64,000 bases of DNA, from contig BDSL01000015.1 of NCBI GenBank assembly GCA_003116995.1, forward strand, positions 558,001 to 622,000, written 5' to 3'. The position numbers and the translations under genes were made by a program. The notes below the pieces were generated by a model. It was not told where the DNA came from and searched no databases. It saw only the letters and a list, made by a program, of their open reading frames with translations. Position 1 is the stretch's first letter, and each line of letters opens with the position of its first letter. This DNA comes from Yamagishiella unicocca (lineage: Eukaryota; Chlorophyta; Chlorophyceae; Chlamydomonadales; Volvocaceae). This document shows positions 37,271 through 48,880 of this stretch, one piece after another.

Positions 37271-40200
37271 CTACTGTGAAGCTCCAGACGTTTCCTGCAA
37301 AGGCACAGGGTCACAAGCACGCTGCTTGAAGGTCGGGGGCGTCCGCAAAGTCATCCCTCCGTTAACTGTACGGCTGCCACCGCAATAAAGGATCCATACC
37401 GCATTATTGCCATCGCCACCAGACCAAGTATGCCCACAGGTTCTCGTGCCCAAGCCCCGCCATCTCCACCTCACCCGCGCCTCCAGGCACACTCCGTGGT
37501 CCACCCCTAGCCAGTCACCCATGTCGCGCCCCGTGTTATGTAGCTGTGATTCCTGCACAGCTGCCCGCTCGTCAGCGACCGAAGCCTGCTGCTCCAGCTG
37601 CGACTTGGCCTCCTGCGACAAGGGGTCTTGCGATCCCTGCGCCTGCTGCGGCGTCGGTGGGACGGGGCCACCGTCGGCAGACCCGCTGGCTGTTGCTGTG
37701 CCGTCCTGGACTTGAGACTCGAAGGGCGACTGCGGGGACTGTGACCTGGATGAAACTGGCCCAGCGTCCGTGGCGCCGTCTTTAGGTTTAGGTTGAGCAA
37801 CGACCTGCAAGTGGTGGCGGAGCGGCAAGACCCAAAGGACCGACACCGAACACAACGCGGCACCACGCAACCGACACAGACAACGGAAAAACGAACATCC
37901 AAAAGCCGTACAGCAAACCAGTCCAGCATACGCGAGGACGGGTGATCAGCAGCAGACGCAACGCAGGTGAGTTGGAAGGAAGCGCGAAGCACGTCGCAGG
38001 CGTAAGGGTAACGAATGCAGAGCCAGGGCCAAGTGAATTTCGCAGTGCATGTACGAACGCGGCCATATCACCATCACGATGAAGATGGTGGCAGGCAAGC
38101 GTGGCCGCCATAAGATGATGCAAGACCAGCGACAAGCACCAAACACCCATCCGAGGGAATCGTTCCACAGGACCATACGAGGCATCAGGGCAGTTGGCAC
38201 GCACAGAATTCAGCCATATGCCGACGGAGCGCCACCAGCAGGAGGCGGGCGGGCGATTCCAGCGCAGAGACACCGACGCAGCAGGAGGAGGCAACCAGCA
38301 AGCCAGCAGCGAAGCCATCCACATCGCGGCGAGGAGCAACCGCGGAGGCCAGGCAGCAGACGAACCGCGTGTGCAGCGGGAACGCCATCGGTGTAACCGC
38401 CCATCGTCAGGCAGGGCCGATCCGCAGCGACCGGCAGCAAAAAGTGATGGAAATGCCGTGGCGTGACAGTAACCATTACGATGTCACCGTATGGACATGC
38501 GGCGGCCATCAGCAATCGCCGCGCATCGCCACACCACAGCACAATAGAACGTTGCCAACCACAGCACACGACACAAACAAGAGACACACACAACACAGGG
38601 CAGGAGTGGGGGCGTTGGCGGGCTGCATGGGCAGGGCGGCTGCTAGGAGGTGCGTGTATGTAGGCAACATACACGGACAGCAAGCAGTACAGAGCGGTAT
38701 AGAGCAGCACCGGGAATGGGACGGCGCCACCCGAACAACGACTAGTAGGCGTCAGCATCTGCTCTGCGGACTAATTCCGTCACCCAAGCTGCGCCGTTCA
38801 TGCGGGCTGCTGCGCCCTTTAACGGACACCCCCCATGGCACCGACACATCTAAACGCGCAGGCGGTGCAACGCACACCTGCAGCACTGCAAGCATGTCGT
38901 CGAGTGCGGCGCTGCGCAATTACCCCGGCCAACCCAACCGCATTACTTGGTCCGTGGCAAGGCAAAAGCGCGTGCGGCTACTTGGTTTGCATCCCGAATC
39001 CCTTCCTGGCTGCTGCGCCCGCGCGGCACGCCGGCAAGCAGTAGCATAGCACGCTGTGCATTCTCCAAACGCCCAAGCGCTCTCAAAACGCGCTTCCCAA
39101 GCCGATTCGACCCGCACACACCCGATGCCCCTACCCCTGAAACCCTCCATCCGTGCGACCGAACAAAACAGCAATCGAATCTACGCAGTTCACTGGACGC
39201 ATGCACACTGCCTATTTTCAGGCCATGCAACAGCCTCGCGCCTTCGTCCCACCTGGTCTGATCTCGCCCGCTTCATTGGAGACAACTGCCGGCCATCCGG
39301 CCCCTGCTTTGACCCCCCGGGGACGGCCCGCTCATCGGAGGTGGTGCGCTTAACGCCGCGTGTTGGCGGCGCCGCCAGCGCGGCGTCCATCCCATTTGGC
39401 AGTTCCGGAGCCTGCACAGGACAAAAAGAAAGATATGTGACACGACGTAAGCCGACACCAATGAATGCAGGAGTGTGGGATCACGGGCGCGGGGTCACGG
39501 GTGCAGGATTGGGTGGATCCGAGCGCAGCTCAAGGCACTTACGGGACAACACGTTTGCTTCCAAAGTGTGAGCGGCAGGCACCCGAAATGTTATCACCAC
39601 CCAGATCCCTCTGCCACGACTCCCTGCGTCCGAGATGGCATTGGCCTTCCGCAGCATCTGCCAAAGCAGGCCCCCTTTCCATACCATCCTTGCAGGCCTC
39701 TACCGGGCTTGAACCCGGGTCCCCCCCCCCGCGTCTTTACGCGGGCCCCCCTCCGTGCTCGCCAAACAGCTGACCTTGGCGACAGGCTTCTTCCGCTCCA
39801 GCTGCTGCTCCGTACCCTCGGCCGGCGGTAGCGCGAGCGGGGGCCGCTCCGGCAGCAGCCACTGCGGCAACTGGGCCCTCCGCAGCACGTTCACCCGCAG
39901 CTCCATCCCGGGGCGCTTTGAAGCCCACGCGGTCACCTGTGTGCGCCGGGTACCCCCATGGGCGTATGCGTTCGAAGACCGTGAGCGCAGACAAGAACAT
40001 GACAGCAGGTGAACTTGACAGCAGATGAACATGACAGCAGACGAACTTGACAGCAGACGAACATGACAGCAGACGAACATGACAGCAGACGAACATGACA
40101 GCCGCAGCAAGGATCTGTGCCATGGTTACGGTACTGGGCGGAGACATGTAAGCCGGTGGCCGGCCTGATGCCCCAGACGGGTTCTGCACTAATAGCCGAA

Positions 40201-42987
40201 ACATGCCACCACCACAAGTGCGTTGCGCGGCGCCATTCCGCACGACGACGAAGGACTGCACCTCAGGTTCACCCGACCCAACCCGCCGCACCTCGTTGAC
40301 GAAGATCATGCAGGGCTGCTTCAGGTCGACTTTGCCCGCTGGTGCGCCCGACATCCCCGCACCCTGCTGCGGCAGCTGCGCCAACTGGCCGTTGGGGAGC
40401 AGCTGCTGCGCGGTGACCGCGGCCACCACGCGCTTGTCGATGCCGATGTAGTAGAACAGCCGTGGCCGCGTGTCCGCTTCCGGGTCCTTAACCGGCGGCG
40501 GCCGCTGCACCTTGGGGTAGGGCCTGCACCAGGGGGGGGGAGAGGTTAGCCCGCGTTCGAATCGCGAGTACCTGGTCGACAATGCGACCACTGGTGTCAT
40601 GCCAGCAGGCCCGGACAGCACCGCTGCCCTAGAACTGCAGGCAGCATACATCACGCTCAGCAGGAGCGGAGCATATGACGGCACACCATCCCGTAATATG
40701 CGCGGGACTAGGCTGTGAACACGGCTTATAAGCCGGCGCAACTGTGGCGCGCCAGTTAAAATGCTGCGCCCATCCAGAGGCCGTACCAGTACGTGCCCGC
40801 AAGGCGACTTCAGAGCTCCAGGAACGGAACACGTTCGGGCGCTTGGATCATGCACGCAAAGCCGGCGATCGCAAGGCGATCGCGTTCGCATCCCTGGGTA
40901 CACCCAACCCGCCCCACACGTCAAACAATGCGGCAACCCCCATCGAGCGCGTGCACGACACCTACCTGACTCGCACGTGGTCCTCCAGGTTCCGTACCAG
41001 TCGACGGATGCGGCTGCTCACCCAACCGTCCCACAGGACTATGTCCTGGTCGGTTTCCGCCGATACCTCGAGCTGAGGGGCCGGACATCGGGGCAAGCGG
41101 AGCAAAACGTTAACGGGCAGACGCATCCAGCAGGTGTCCCACCTCCTGGGGCGCTCATACATGCACACAGACGGGAGATGTGGATTTCCGCTAATGCTTC
41201 TCTAAAAGAATAGGACTCTCTTTACGGCCATGCATCAATCCCCACCTCAACCAACATCAAGGTGCTCCATTCCCACCTCAACTTGCCCGTGTTAGCCACA
41301 CCCCAACGCGCCTCACCCTCCCCACACGAGCGCGGCCGGCTGCCACACCTGGATGTAAAAGGTGTGCTGCGTGAAGAATGGCACCGGCGCGAACAGCCGC
41401 GACCACTCAATCGGCTGGCCGCCGCGGCAGCGCATGAAGGCCGTGCACACGTCCGCTGCCGCCGCGAACTCCCCCGTCATCACCTCCAGCGTGCTGCGCT
41501 GCACGTTGTAGAGCGAGTTCATCGCTGGGTAGGCGGGCGTGATGACAGGCATGAGCGCCAGACTGTCGCGCGTGCCTGGCCGCGGGTCCCACACCGGCAG
41601 CCCCAGGCTGTGCTCCTCAGGCACTCGCAAATGGATCGCACGCGGCCAAGGCCAGGCTTTCAACAAGATGAAAAACTTGAGGAGCACCGTGTTGGCTTCC
41701 GCGCGCGGGTAGAACTGGCAGATCTTGGCGACCATGATGGCCAGGTTGACGCCGCCCAGGTAGCCGGTAACGTTCGAGGAGATGCCGCGCAGTGATGCCC
41801 AGTGCTTCACGGCGCGCAGCGCCAGGCGGAAGACGTCCTGGTTGGGCACGAGGCGCAGCAGCGTGTCCGTGACGCGGCAGCCGTTGAGGGAGCGCACGGT
41901 GGGCTCGTCGCAGCCGCGGAGGACGGCGTGGTTGGAGAGGTCCAGCTGCTCCGGAAGGGTGTGCATGGCGAGGGAGGCGTAAAGGACGTCCACCTGGACG
42001 CCCTTATACTGCGGGGGTAGGAAGAGGCGCGGCACGGGGGCAGAGGGTACTGGAAGGGAAATGGCTGGTTGGGTTAAGCGGGACAGATATGGGAGCAGAG
42101 ATGCTGCTAGAATGTTTGTTGTTGCGCCAAGTTAGACAGAGGGAGGCAGCGGGAAGCAAAGATATGGGCAAGATGGCAGCACGTGGCCTTGCGTTGCCTT
42201 GTTCCAGCTCTCTGCCACCGTTTCCCGACCCAGATCACTGCTCAGCCTTGTTACTTCCCCCTTCCCTGACGAACCTTAATGCCTATCATCGGCACGAACG
42301 CGTCCGGTACGGGTTGGATGTCCGTGACGTCAGGGGTTTGCTGTACACGTGGAGTGCAGCAGATGGGTGAAACACTGTCAGCTGTTGTGGGGGAAATAGA
42401 AGGGGAAACGAAGTGGTCGGCAGCAAAGCTTGATGTGGAGCGGCTCTCACCGACAAGATATATTGCAGGCAATGTTTATCAGTGCCAAAGACGTCCGCCT
42501 CGCGCTGCACGTAGCGGGGACCGACCACCAACGTGTCCATGTCCGCCCCTGCGCGATGATCAGCCAAGCGTTCGATTAGCGCCTTTCAACCAACTTCATG
42601 TAGCGATAGCAAAGTTAACATCCACGCTTGCCTGGCCCATGGACTCCGAGGCGATAAGAGCCGAAGGTATAGACGTGTGCTCGCGCATCTTCCACGTTGA
42701 AATTTTTCTTACGGCATACACCCTTCACCCAAGACTGCACCAGCTGGTAGAACAGTCCCAGGACTTCTTCACGCAGGATGGCTTCATCCAGAGACTCGTA
42801 GAGGCCGCTGCCGCGCAGAAACTACACCGAAAAAGACACGCCTTGTCAAATTGCCCAAGCACCTCCGAAAGCAGAACATACTGCATACCTCTTCTAGCTC
42901 CTTGCTGTGTCGTTTGTCTTCGGCTGTCGGCGGAGCATCGTTCAGGGGGCGTAAAAGATAGATGTCCTCCAGAGCCGCGCCTGCCAT
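37271..42987 (-). CDS. PAP: Nuclear poly(A) polymerase
   Basis: Eleven in-phase exons encode 708 aa: 42889-42987, 42632-42821, 42451-42548, 42275-42340, 41349-42008, 40966-41072, 40292-40523, 39775-39936, 39253-39411, 37475-37804, 37271-37294 (TAG 37271-37273). The enzyme adds the poly(A) tail to cleaved pre-mRNA. The nucleotidyltransferase domain shows FGSYRLGVHGPGADMD, the first two catalytic Asp being in GADMD (about residue 100), and the third Asp in VQVDVLYASL (about 158). The central domain has GCRVTDTLL, ALRAVKHWA, GYLGGVNLAIMVAKICQFYP and WDPRPGTRDSLALMPVITPAYPAMNS. An RNA-binding domain follows, then a Ser/Pro/Gln-rich tail with a KRAR nuclear-localisation candidate. The second intron starts GC (CAG|GCAAGC) and is confirmed by the family sequence across the junction. 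The last two exons encode only variable tail and are less certain. Confidence 0.9.
39995..40103. repeat. 16-bp minisatellite in a poly(A) polymerase intron
   Basis: About seven copies of a 16-bp unit (GAACATGACAGCAGAC with single-base variants) begin at 39995, 40011, 40027, 40043, 40059, 40075 and 40091, in the intron 39937-40291. Confidence 0.95.
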
Positions 42988-44809
42988 ACGAAGCTGATGG
43001 GTAGCGACTACACCACCACTGCCTCCTTATTCCTACAGCTACCCGTAATTGCGACTCGGCATGCAACCTGGTCGTGCGATGGTAACGGTGCGCTCGTCAG
43101 AGGACAGGCTATGATTTGGGGCAAGAATAGTTACGTTAACGTAGGTGTGTAATACAAGTTGGCGGCTTGCGTCAGGTCGTTTCACACGTACAACAGAGGC
43201 AGGGATACGGCAGCGGCTCTTGAATATTCATTCGGACACAGTCCCCCACCTTTCCAAGCATTCCCTTCTGTCTGCCGAAACATGGGTGTGGGCGTCGCCC
43301 TGGCTTGCTTTGACACCCACGGTGGTTTAGGAACTGCATCGTGCAGCGCCGCGTTACGGTGCGCGGGAAAGTGGGGAGGACGTTGCAAATTCCACGCTGC
43401 AAACTACTGCAACTGGGGTTGCGCTGCAAGCAAACGGTGTAGCAGCAACGCGGAGTTGACGCTGTCCGTCGCGGCCAAGGGTGTGATGGTCGCCGCACCC
43501 TGCCGCAACGGCCGCGCCAGCGGACAATCTGTGCTTTAACGAGTCGCGTAAATGGCCCACGGGGCGTAAATAGGCCACTTACGTGCATGGTGGTAATTCA
43601 TACTGTGTACATGAATAAAGAAAGCAACTGAAAAGGAATGAGACGAGGAGTGTACGGTGGATGGGCGTGATGGGCGCTGCAATCCCATGGTCACTTCGTA
43701 AGGCTTCGTACGAACTGACCAGAACTGACGTGCGTGGCCGGACAATATACACGGACTAGGACGCTTATTTTCTTCTCGGATGAAAGGAACAAGTAGGATG
43801 GCCCTGCAACGCATCGATTCGGCACTCGAAAAGGCCCGCAGGAGTCAGGATACACCTTACTTTGAGCAGCGACCCCGTGCGATGACGTGTGGGCAAAATT
43901 ATTGCAGGACGGGTACGGCACGCAGTTGGTAGAAGCACTGAAGAAGCCACGATAGAAGCCATCATAAGGATTGGACGTGTTGAGAAACCCCATGTAAACC
44001 TCCTGTAACTCGTGTCCGACAACACGCCTCCTCCTTTACGTAGGCGCGCGATTGTGTGGTGATGTGACTTGATGTGACTGTAAGTTACGGGTCATCCTCC
44101 TTGATGTGAATGGATACCTGGTAGAGCGGTTTGAACAGCAACCGATCCTCGAGGAAAGCGATGTGATATGCGGCAGGGTGGTGTGCACTAGGAGGAGGAG
44201 GAGGAGAGCAACGAAGATAGGTATTGGGAAGCCACGTCATATCATTCAGGCATCAGTTATGAACAAAGTACGACGTACAACACTGGTAGTTACAGTTGCT
44301 AGATAGGCCACAAGCTAGGCAAGCGCTGCAATGCACCGGTGCAAGGCTCACTGCCCTTGCCCCGTGCACAATCAACTAACACCTCACAGCACTCCGTCCG
44401 CCAGGCCATCTCGGTCCGCTGCTCGTCCGTCATGAATGTCTAGTCCTGCGTAGGCACACCAGGTGCCGCTCCCCCACGTACGCACCCAAGTCGCGGTTCC
44501 CGCGATCAGCAACACACGCCCGCTCAGCGCTCGCCCAAAGCAGTGCACACCAACTAACTGCCGTGCACATGCCGTACGTCGTGGCCCTCACCCGACCGAC
44601 CCAACGTCCGCTAGGATGACCGCGTCCCGACCGAACCACCCCCCGCTAGCGCATTCAGCGTTGCAGCACCTATGTATTCCGACTCCTTCCCACCAGACAA
44701 ACAGATGACTAGTTGCATCCTTTAAGCGCCCTGCAGACAATTAGGATTTAAAATACGGATTGCAACCGCTCGCTAGATAGCTGCCACACGTCTGCTCCGC
44801 TCGCTCGCC
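42988..44809. other. Intergenic region, tandem minus-strand genes
   Basis: It contains the promoter of the poly(A) polymerase gene and the 3' UTR of the lectin-like gene; a minus-strand TGTAA at 44290-44294 lies 516 nt past that gene's stop. A Cys-rich plus-strand open frame at about 43159-43539 has no splice partner or recognisable motif. No gene called. Confidence 0.5.
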
Positions 44810-46618
44810 CTACAGGCTGCGGCGGCGGCCGGCGGGCTGCTGCTGCTGCTGTGTGCGGCACACGAAGTTGATTTGCTGGTCGCACGGCTGCCACTGCGCC
44901 ACCGCCTCCTGGCTCACCAGCGGGCAGTACTGCAGACCCACGATGCGCTCGCGGACCCAGCACGTGGTGCGCGCTCCGCCGCACAGACGACGCACCGCAC
45001 GCACGCTGTCGCCGTCGGGGCGGCGGCGGTTGAACGGCGACAGCTGGCCGCCCAGCGACTGGCAGAACGCGGCTGCGTCCGAGTAGTTGCGGCGATTGGG
45101 AGCGTCACCGCGGTACAGAGTGTACAGGAATCGGTCGTTGGGGCCGACATAGGTAACGGTGGCGGCCGGGTCGGGGAGCGGCGTGCTGGGCTCGTCATCG
45201 TCGCCCCCCTCGTCGTCGCTGATGTCGTCGCTGCCGTTGAGGTCGGGGTACGCGACCCGGTCCCTGGTACGGCACACCCACGACACCAGCTGGTTACAGC
45301 CCTGCAGGTACACACGGTCATCGGCGCCACTGAGGATGGGGCACAGCCCGTCCACCAAGGGGTTCTGGACCCAGCACGTGAGGCGCTTGGGGCCGCCGCA
45401 CAGCGCGTCTACGGAGGCCACCGCGTCGTCCACGTAGCTGTCGGCGCCAGCTGGATCCGACTTATCGTACGGCGACAGATCCTGGCCCAGCGACGTGCAG
45501 TAGTCCAGCGCGGCGCGGTGGGTACGGCGCGCGCCGGTGGGGCCGCTGTAGAGGGTGTACCAGCGGCCGTCGAGGCCCAGGGTCGAGTCCGTCACTTGGG
45601 GCGCCAGCTGGCCGGGAGTGGGCTGCTCGGAGCCGGGGTCCTGCGGCTTGGACTCCGCCAGCAGCGAGCGACACACGAACGCCAGGGGCTGGCCGCAGTC
45701 CTGGTAGTGCTTGTCGCCCGCCTGGTCCAGCAGGGGGCAGAGACCGCTCACCAGCGGCTCGCCCAGCCAGCAGGTGGTGCGTGTGGAGCGGGCGCACAGC
45801 AGCTTGACGGCGAAGGCGGAGTCGCCGGCGTACAGGGAGCCCGTATTGTAAGGGGCAAGCTCCAGACCGGTGTCGCGGCAGTACGACGCCGCGTCGTCGT
45901 ACGCGCGTACGGCGCCGAGGAAGAAGAGGGTGTAGGTGCGGCCGTCCAGGCCCTGGAAGGCCTTCTGCTTGGCGGGCCCTTCGAGTGCAGATGCGGTGTC
46001 GTTGTCAAGGACAGCGCTGGCGGGGCCCGGGACGGAGGCGGGGCTGGAGGCGGGGCTGGGGGCGGGCGTCACTACCGGCCGCGCGCTGCGGCAGACGAAT
46101 GAAACGACCTGCTCGCAGCTCTGCCACACGGTCTCGTCCGCGGCGGTGACCAGCGGGCAGAGCTTCTCATCGGGCGCCCCTTGTGTGGGGCTCTCGTTCA
46201 GCCAGCACGTCTTCTGGCGCGACCCGCACAGGGAGCGGATGGCGCTGACCGAGTCCCCCATCGGCGGGTTGCTGTAGGGGCTGAGCAGCGAGGGCTCGCC
46301 GTTGAACTGCACGCCGTTGCAGAACGACTGCGCGTCCTGCCAGGTGCGCAGGTCATCGATGAGGCCGGTCTGCAGCACGTAGCGGTGGCCGTCGGTGCCG
46401 TCATAATTCACACTCTCTGTGGTGGTGGGGAGGGCAGAGGGACGGGGGAACCTGTCATTCATGGGTACGGCAGTGAACCGGATGGAAACCAATACCGTAT
46501 GCGAAAAGGGTTGGCCTAACACGGGAACCAGCAGTATCCAAACTTTACCTGCGATGGCTGCAGCTGATAAGCAGCATAGAACTCCGGCCGTGACGGCCAT
46601 CAGGGATGCGATGCGCAT
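44810..46618 (-). CDS. Secreted protein with four C-type-lectin-like repeats
   Basis: Two exons, 46549-46618 and 44810-46416 (TAG 44810-44812), give 558 aa. A signal peptide (MRIASLMAVTAGVLCCLSAAAIA) opens the protein in two short exon-bounded parts. Four repeats follow at about 24-136, 178-273, 303-405 and 449-543. Each has Y.L, W/DA..FC or AA.YC, L.PY or L.PF, a D near the next Cys, LC, a TCW motif, CPL or CPI, then C......FVCR or WVCR. The six-Cys pattern and the closing FVCR resemble C-type-lectin-like domains. The linkers are Pro/Ser/Thr-rich, one with an acidic run (DDISDDEGGDDDE). Likely an extracellular matrix or cell-surface protein. The calcium-binding QPD/EPN motif is absent, so sugar binding is doubtful. 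It might instead be an algae-specific Cys-rich family. Confidence 0.75.
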   Translation of the reverse strand: MRIASLMAVTAGVLCCLSAAAIAGKVWILLVPVLGQPFSHTVLVSIRFTAVPMNDRFPRPSALPTTTESVNYDGTDGHRYVLQTGLIDDLRTWQDAQSFCNGVQFNGEPSLLSPYSNPPMGDSVSAIRSLCGSRQKTCWLNESPTQGAPDEKLCPLVTAADETVWQSCEQVVSFVCRSARPVVTPAPSPASSPASVPGPASAVLDNDTASALEGPAKQKAFQGLDGRTYTLFFLGAVRAYDDAASYCRDTGLELAPYNTGSLYAGDSAFAVKLLCARSTRTTCWLGEPLVSGLCPLLDQAGDKHYQDCGQPLAFVCRSLLAESKPQDPGSEQPTPGQLAPQVTDSTLGLDGRWYTLYSGPTGARRTHRAALDYCTSLGQDLSPYDKSDPAGADSYVDDAVASVDALCGGPKRLTCWVQNPLVDGLCPILSGADDRVYLQGCNQLVSWVCRTRDRVAYPDLNGSDDISDDEGGDDDEPSTPLPDPAATVTYVGPNDRFLYTLYRGDAPNRRNYSDAAAFCQSLGGQLSPFNRRRPDGDSVRAVRRLCGGARTTCWVRERIVGLQYCPLVSQEAVAQWQPCDQQINFVCRTQQQQQPAGRRRSL

Positions 46619-48880
46619 CTGGGAAGACGGTTGGAAGATTGAAAGGCTTGAGACCTGGTAGGCTGCACACCGCCGGCTAATTGTTCAGGTGAAGATGATG
46701 AAACTCATGTGATAACCTATAATGTTTTTATTATGTTGGCGTTCTTCTTTTATAGCAGAGCGGGCCACTGACCGCGACGTGACGCGACGGTTCAGGCCGA
46801 CGCGACCGCTGTCCACGTCGCGAAGTGTCATCGCCTGTCCAATCGGGGAAGGCGTAGACGCGAAAAGGAGCCACTACAGTGTACCTGAATTGCTGCCTGG
46901 CAGTTGCGCAGCATCCGCTCAATGCTGTCAATTGAGTACGCCCGCACCAGTTTCTTAATACTAGTTCCGCGCAATTATTATGTTCCAGAGTGTGGCTGCG
47001 CAGTCAGCGCTGCATATAGGCTGGCAGGGTCGGTTGCCCAGTGCGACATGCAAAACTCGGCAACAAATCAGCTCGACCATTTCCAGCATATGGCTGAAGG
47101 GCACGCGAACCGGTGTCCTTATCCATTTATCAGGCTAATTACTGGCACCCAGTCGACGGGGAGCTCCTCGGCCGGGGACGCAGACAGTTGGGGACAGCTG
47201 GTGGTATACCGTATACCGTATACGGTTGGTATCGGGATCCACAAAAGGATCCGCCTCCATTCAGCCATTCAGCACCTCTTGATGATCGCTGGTGACTTGC
47301 TGAGAGCTTGCACAAGCCCTATCGTTGCGATCGGCCTAATTACGCGGTTGAAGGGGAGGCGTTGCTCTACACGAGCGGGCGGCTGCACAATGCCGTGATG
47401 GCTACTTCGCAGCCCGTAAAATGCTGCCTACCTCCGATTCGCTTGTTCAGCGCGTCCAGCGACCCTTCAGCCCGGTCTTGGACAGGGATGGAGTTCCTAA
47501 GAACGGGGGACCGCGGACTGCATACGAGGGGACGCTGACTCCTGGCTGCAGTCAGTGTGTTAGCCAATGCTGGCGGTTTGGATTTTAGGAAGCTGCACGA
47601 CTGTAAAGCTGAGAGCCTGTGCATATTTTATCTGCGAAGCTGCCGCATGGGAAGATAAGAGGAAAACTATTTAAGCCGCTGGCTGTGAGTGGGGGGAAAC
47701 CCCTCGGAAACTCCACAGAGATAAGGGGGAAACCTGGGAAAACGAAACTCAGGGGCAGCTCACCATGTGCTGCCTGCTGTAAGCGCGCGCGGAGGCACAA
47801 GGACCGGACGTCTCGCCGGCGTGAACGGAGAAAGTGCAGCGCTGGCGGGTGAGGGCGGGGCCTGGCGGCAGCGATGCCTCCACGCACGGCCAGGCACGGC
47901 GCTGGGCGGGCAGCCAACAGCCCGCCCGACGTTGCTGCCGCCCCGCCCGACGTTGCTGCCGCCACTGCTGCCGCTGCACGCCTGGGTCATACCCTGGTGC
48001 GAAGCAATGCGCCAACTCGCGAGATCCAAGTCGACACGACTGCGCGTAATGCCTCTGTGTTGTCACAGCGAAAGCTTTGTCATTGTCGCTGGCAGGCGCT
48101 GTAGTCGGCGGTGGGCAGAAGTGTGCACAAACGCGCCCTCACTGCCGGTTGCTAGCATAGACGCGAAGTGGACCTGCCTGGAGCATAGACGCGAAGTGGA
48201 CCTGCGGCAGCGCCAGCCGCCAACGGCCGGCACTTCTGTCGTGTTACGTGTGTAATCGCGCTTTGCGCTGCCATCCGGTCCAATGGGAGCTGCTCGGCCG
48301 CCTGCCGCCTCGTGTAATGGTTTCGGTCCTTCTGATGGCGCTATACAGCGTAATCGTGCGCAGCTAGAGGGGTGCTGCCTAATGACTTGGGTGGAACGCT
48401 GGTGGAAGCAAAAGATTGAAGGATCGCGCTTAGCTGCACAAATAGGGAAGCTTGGGCACAGGTTCGGGCCCGGGGTCAAGGCTAGGCGCAATGCTTGTCC
48501 GCAGCTTGACGCGTGGCCGGGGCCGGGGTCATGTGCCGGGTAGGACCGTACTAGCGTCAGACTGAAAGGAAGGGGTGGAAGGGGGAAGGGGGCAGAAGCG
48601 CCCAGAACAATCCTGAAAGCAGACAGGGCAAAGCAAGAACTTGAGCTTTAAGTCGTGTTGCAAGTTTGAGGGTTCTGGGAAAGCGCGGCGCTCGCTCGGT
48701 GAGCCGCCCCCCCTCCGACATTGCCCGCACGGCGAGTCGCCTTCAGGCACATAGCGTCCTTCCAAATTAATAATGTTCATACATTACAATACCACACCCT
48801 ATTGATTTTGGCATTTAACCTCCCATTTCGTTTCGAACTCTACCTTGATTGTATTCTGACTACACCCAAGCGCTAGGGAT
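46619..48880. other. Intergenic region between divergent genes
   Basis: It holds the promoters of the lectin-like gene (-) and TIM23 (+). Short repeats are visible: a TATACCG run near 47204-47222, an 18-bp GC-rich direct repeat near 47923-47960 and a 28-bp repeat at 48154-48205. No open frame carries a recognisable motif with splice support. Confidence 0.5.
48154..48205. repeat. Two copies of a 28-bp direct repeat
   Basis: Copies of a unit starting AGCATAGACGCGAAG begin at 48154 and 48182. They lie in the intergenic region upstream of TIM23. Confidence 0.8.

Noticed and set aside
37788..38339. Minus-strand frame with several hydrophobic stretches, possible membrane protein
   Set aside because: It overlaps the start of a well-supported poly(A) polymerase tail exon and runs through that exon's acceptor; the hydrophobic look comes from Leu/Val-rich intron translation.
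38369..39049. Plus-strand frame of 226 codons
   Set aside because: It lies inside the ninth intron of the poly(A) polymerase gene on the opposite strand and its translation is His/Arg/Thr-rich without motifs.
39700..39745. tRNA T-arm-like sequence (CCGGGTTCAAGCCCGG on the minus strand) beside a small hairpin
   Set aside because: No matching acceptor, D or anticodon arms are found at the right distance, and it lies in an intron of the poly(A) polymerase gene. Probably chance or a degenerate SINE fragment.
43159..43539. Plus-strand Cys-rich open frame of about 125 codons
   Set aside because: It overlaps an equally long frame on the other strand, has no signal peptide, no splice-consistent neighbours and no repeated Cys spacing.
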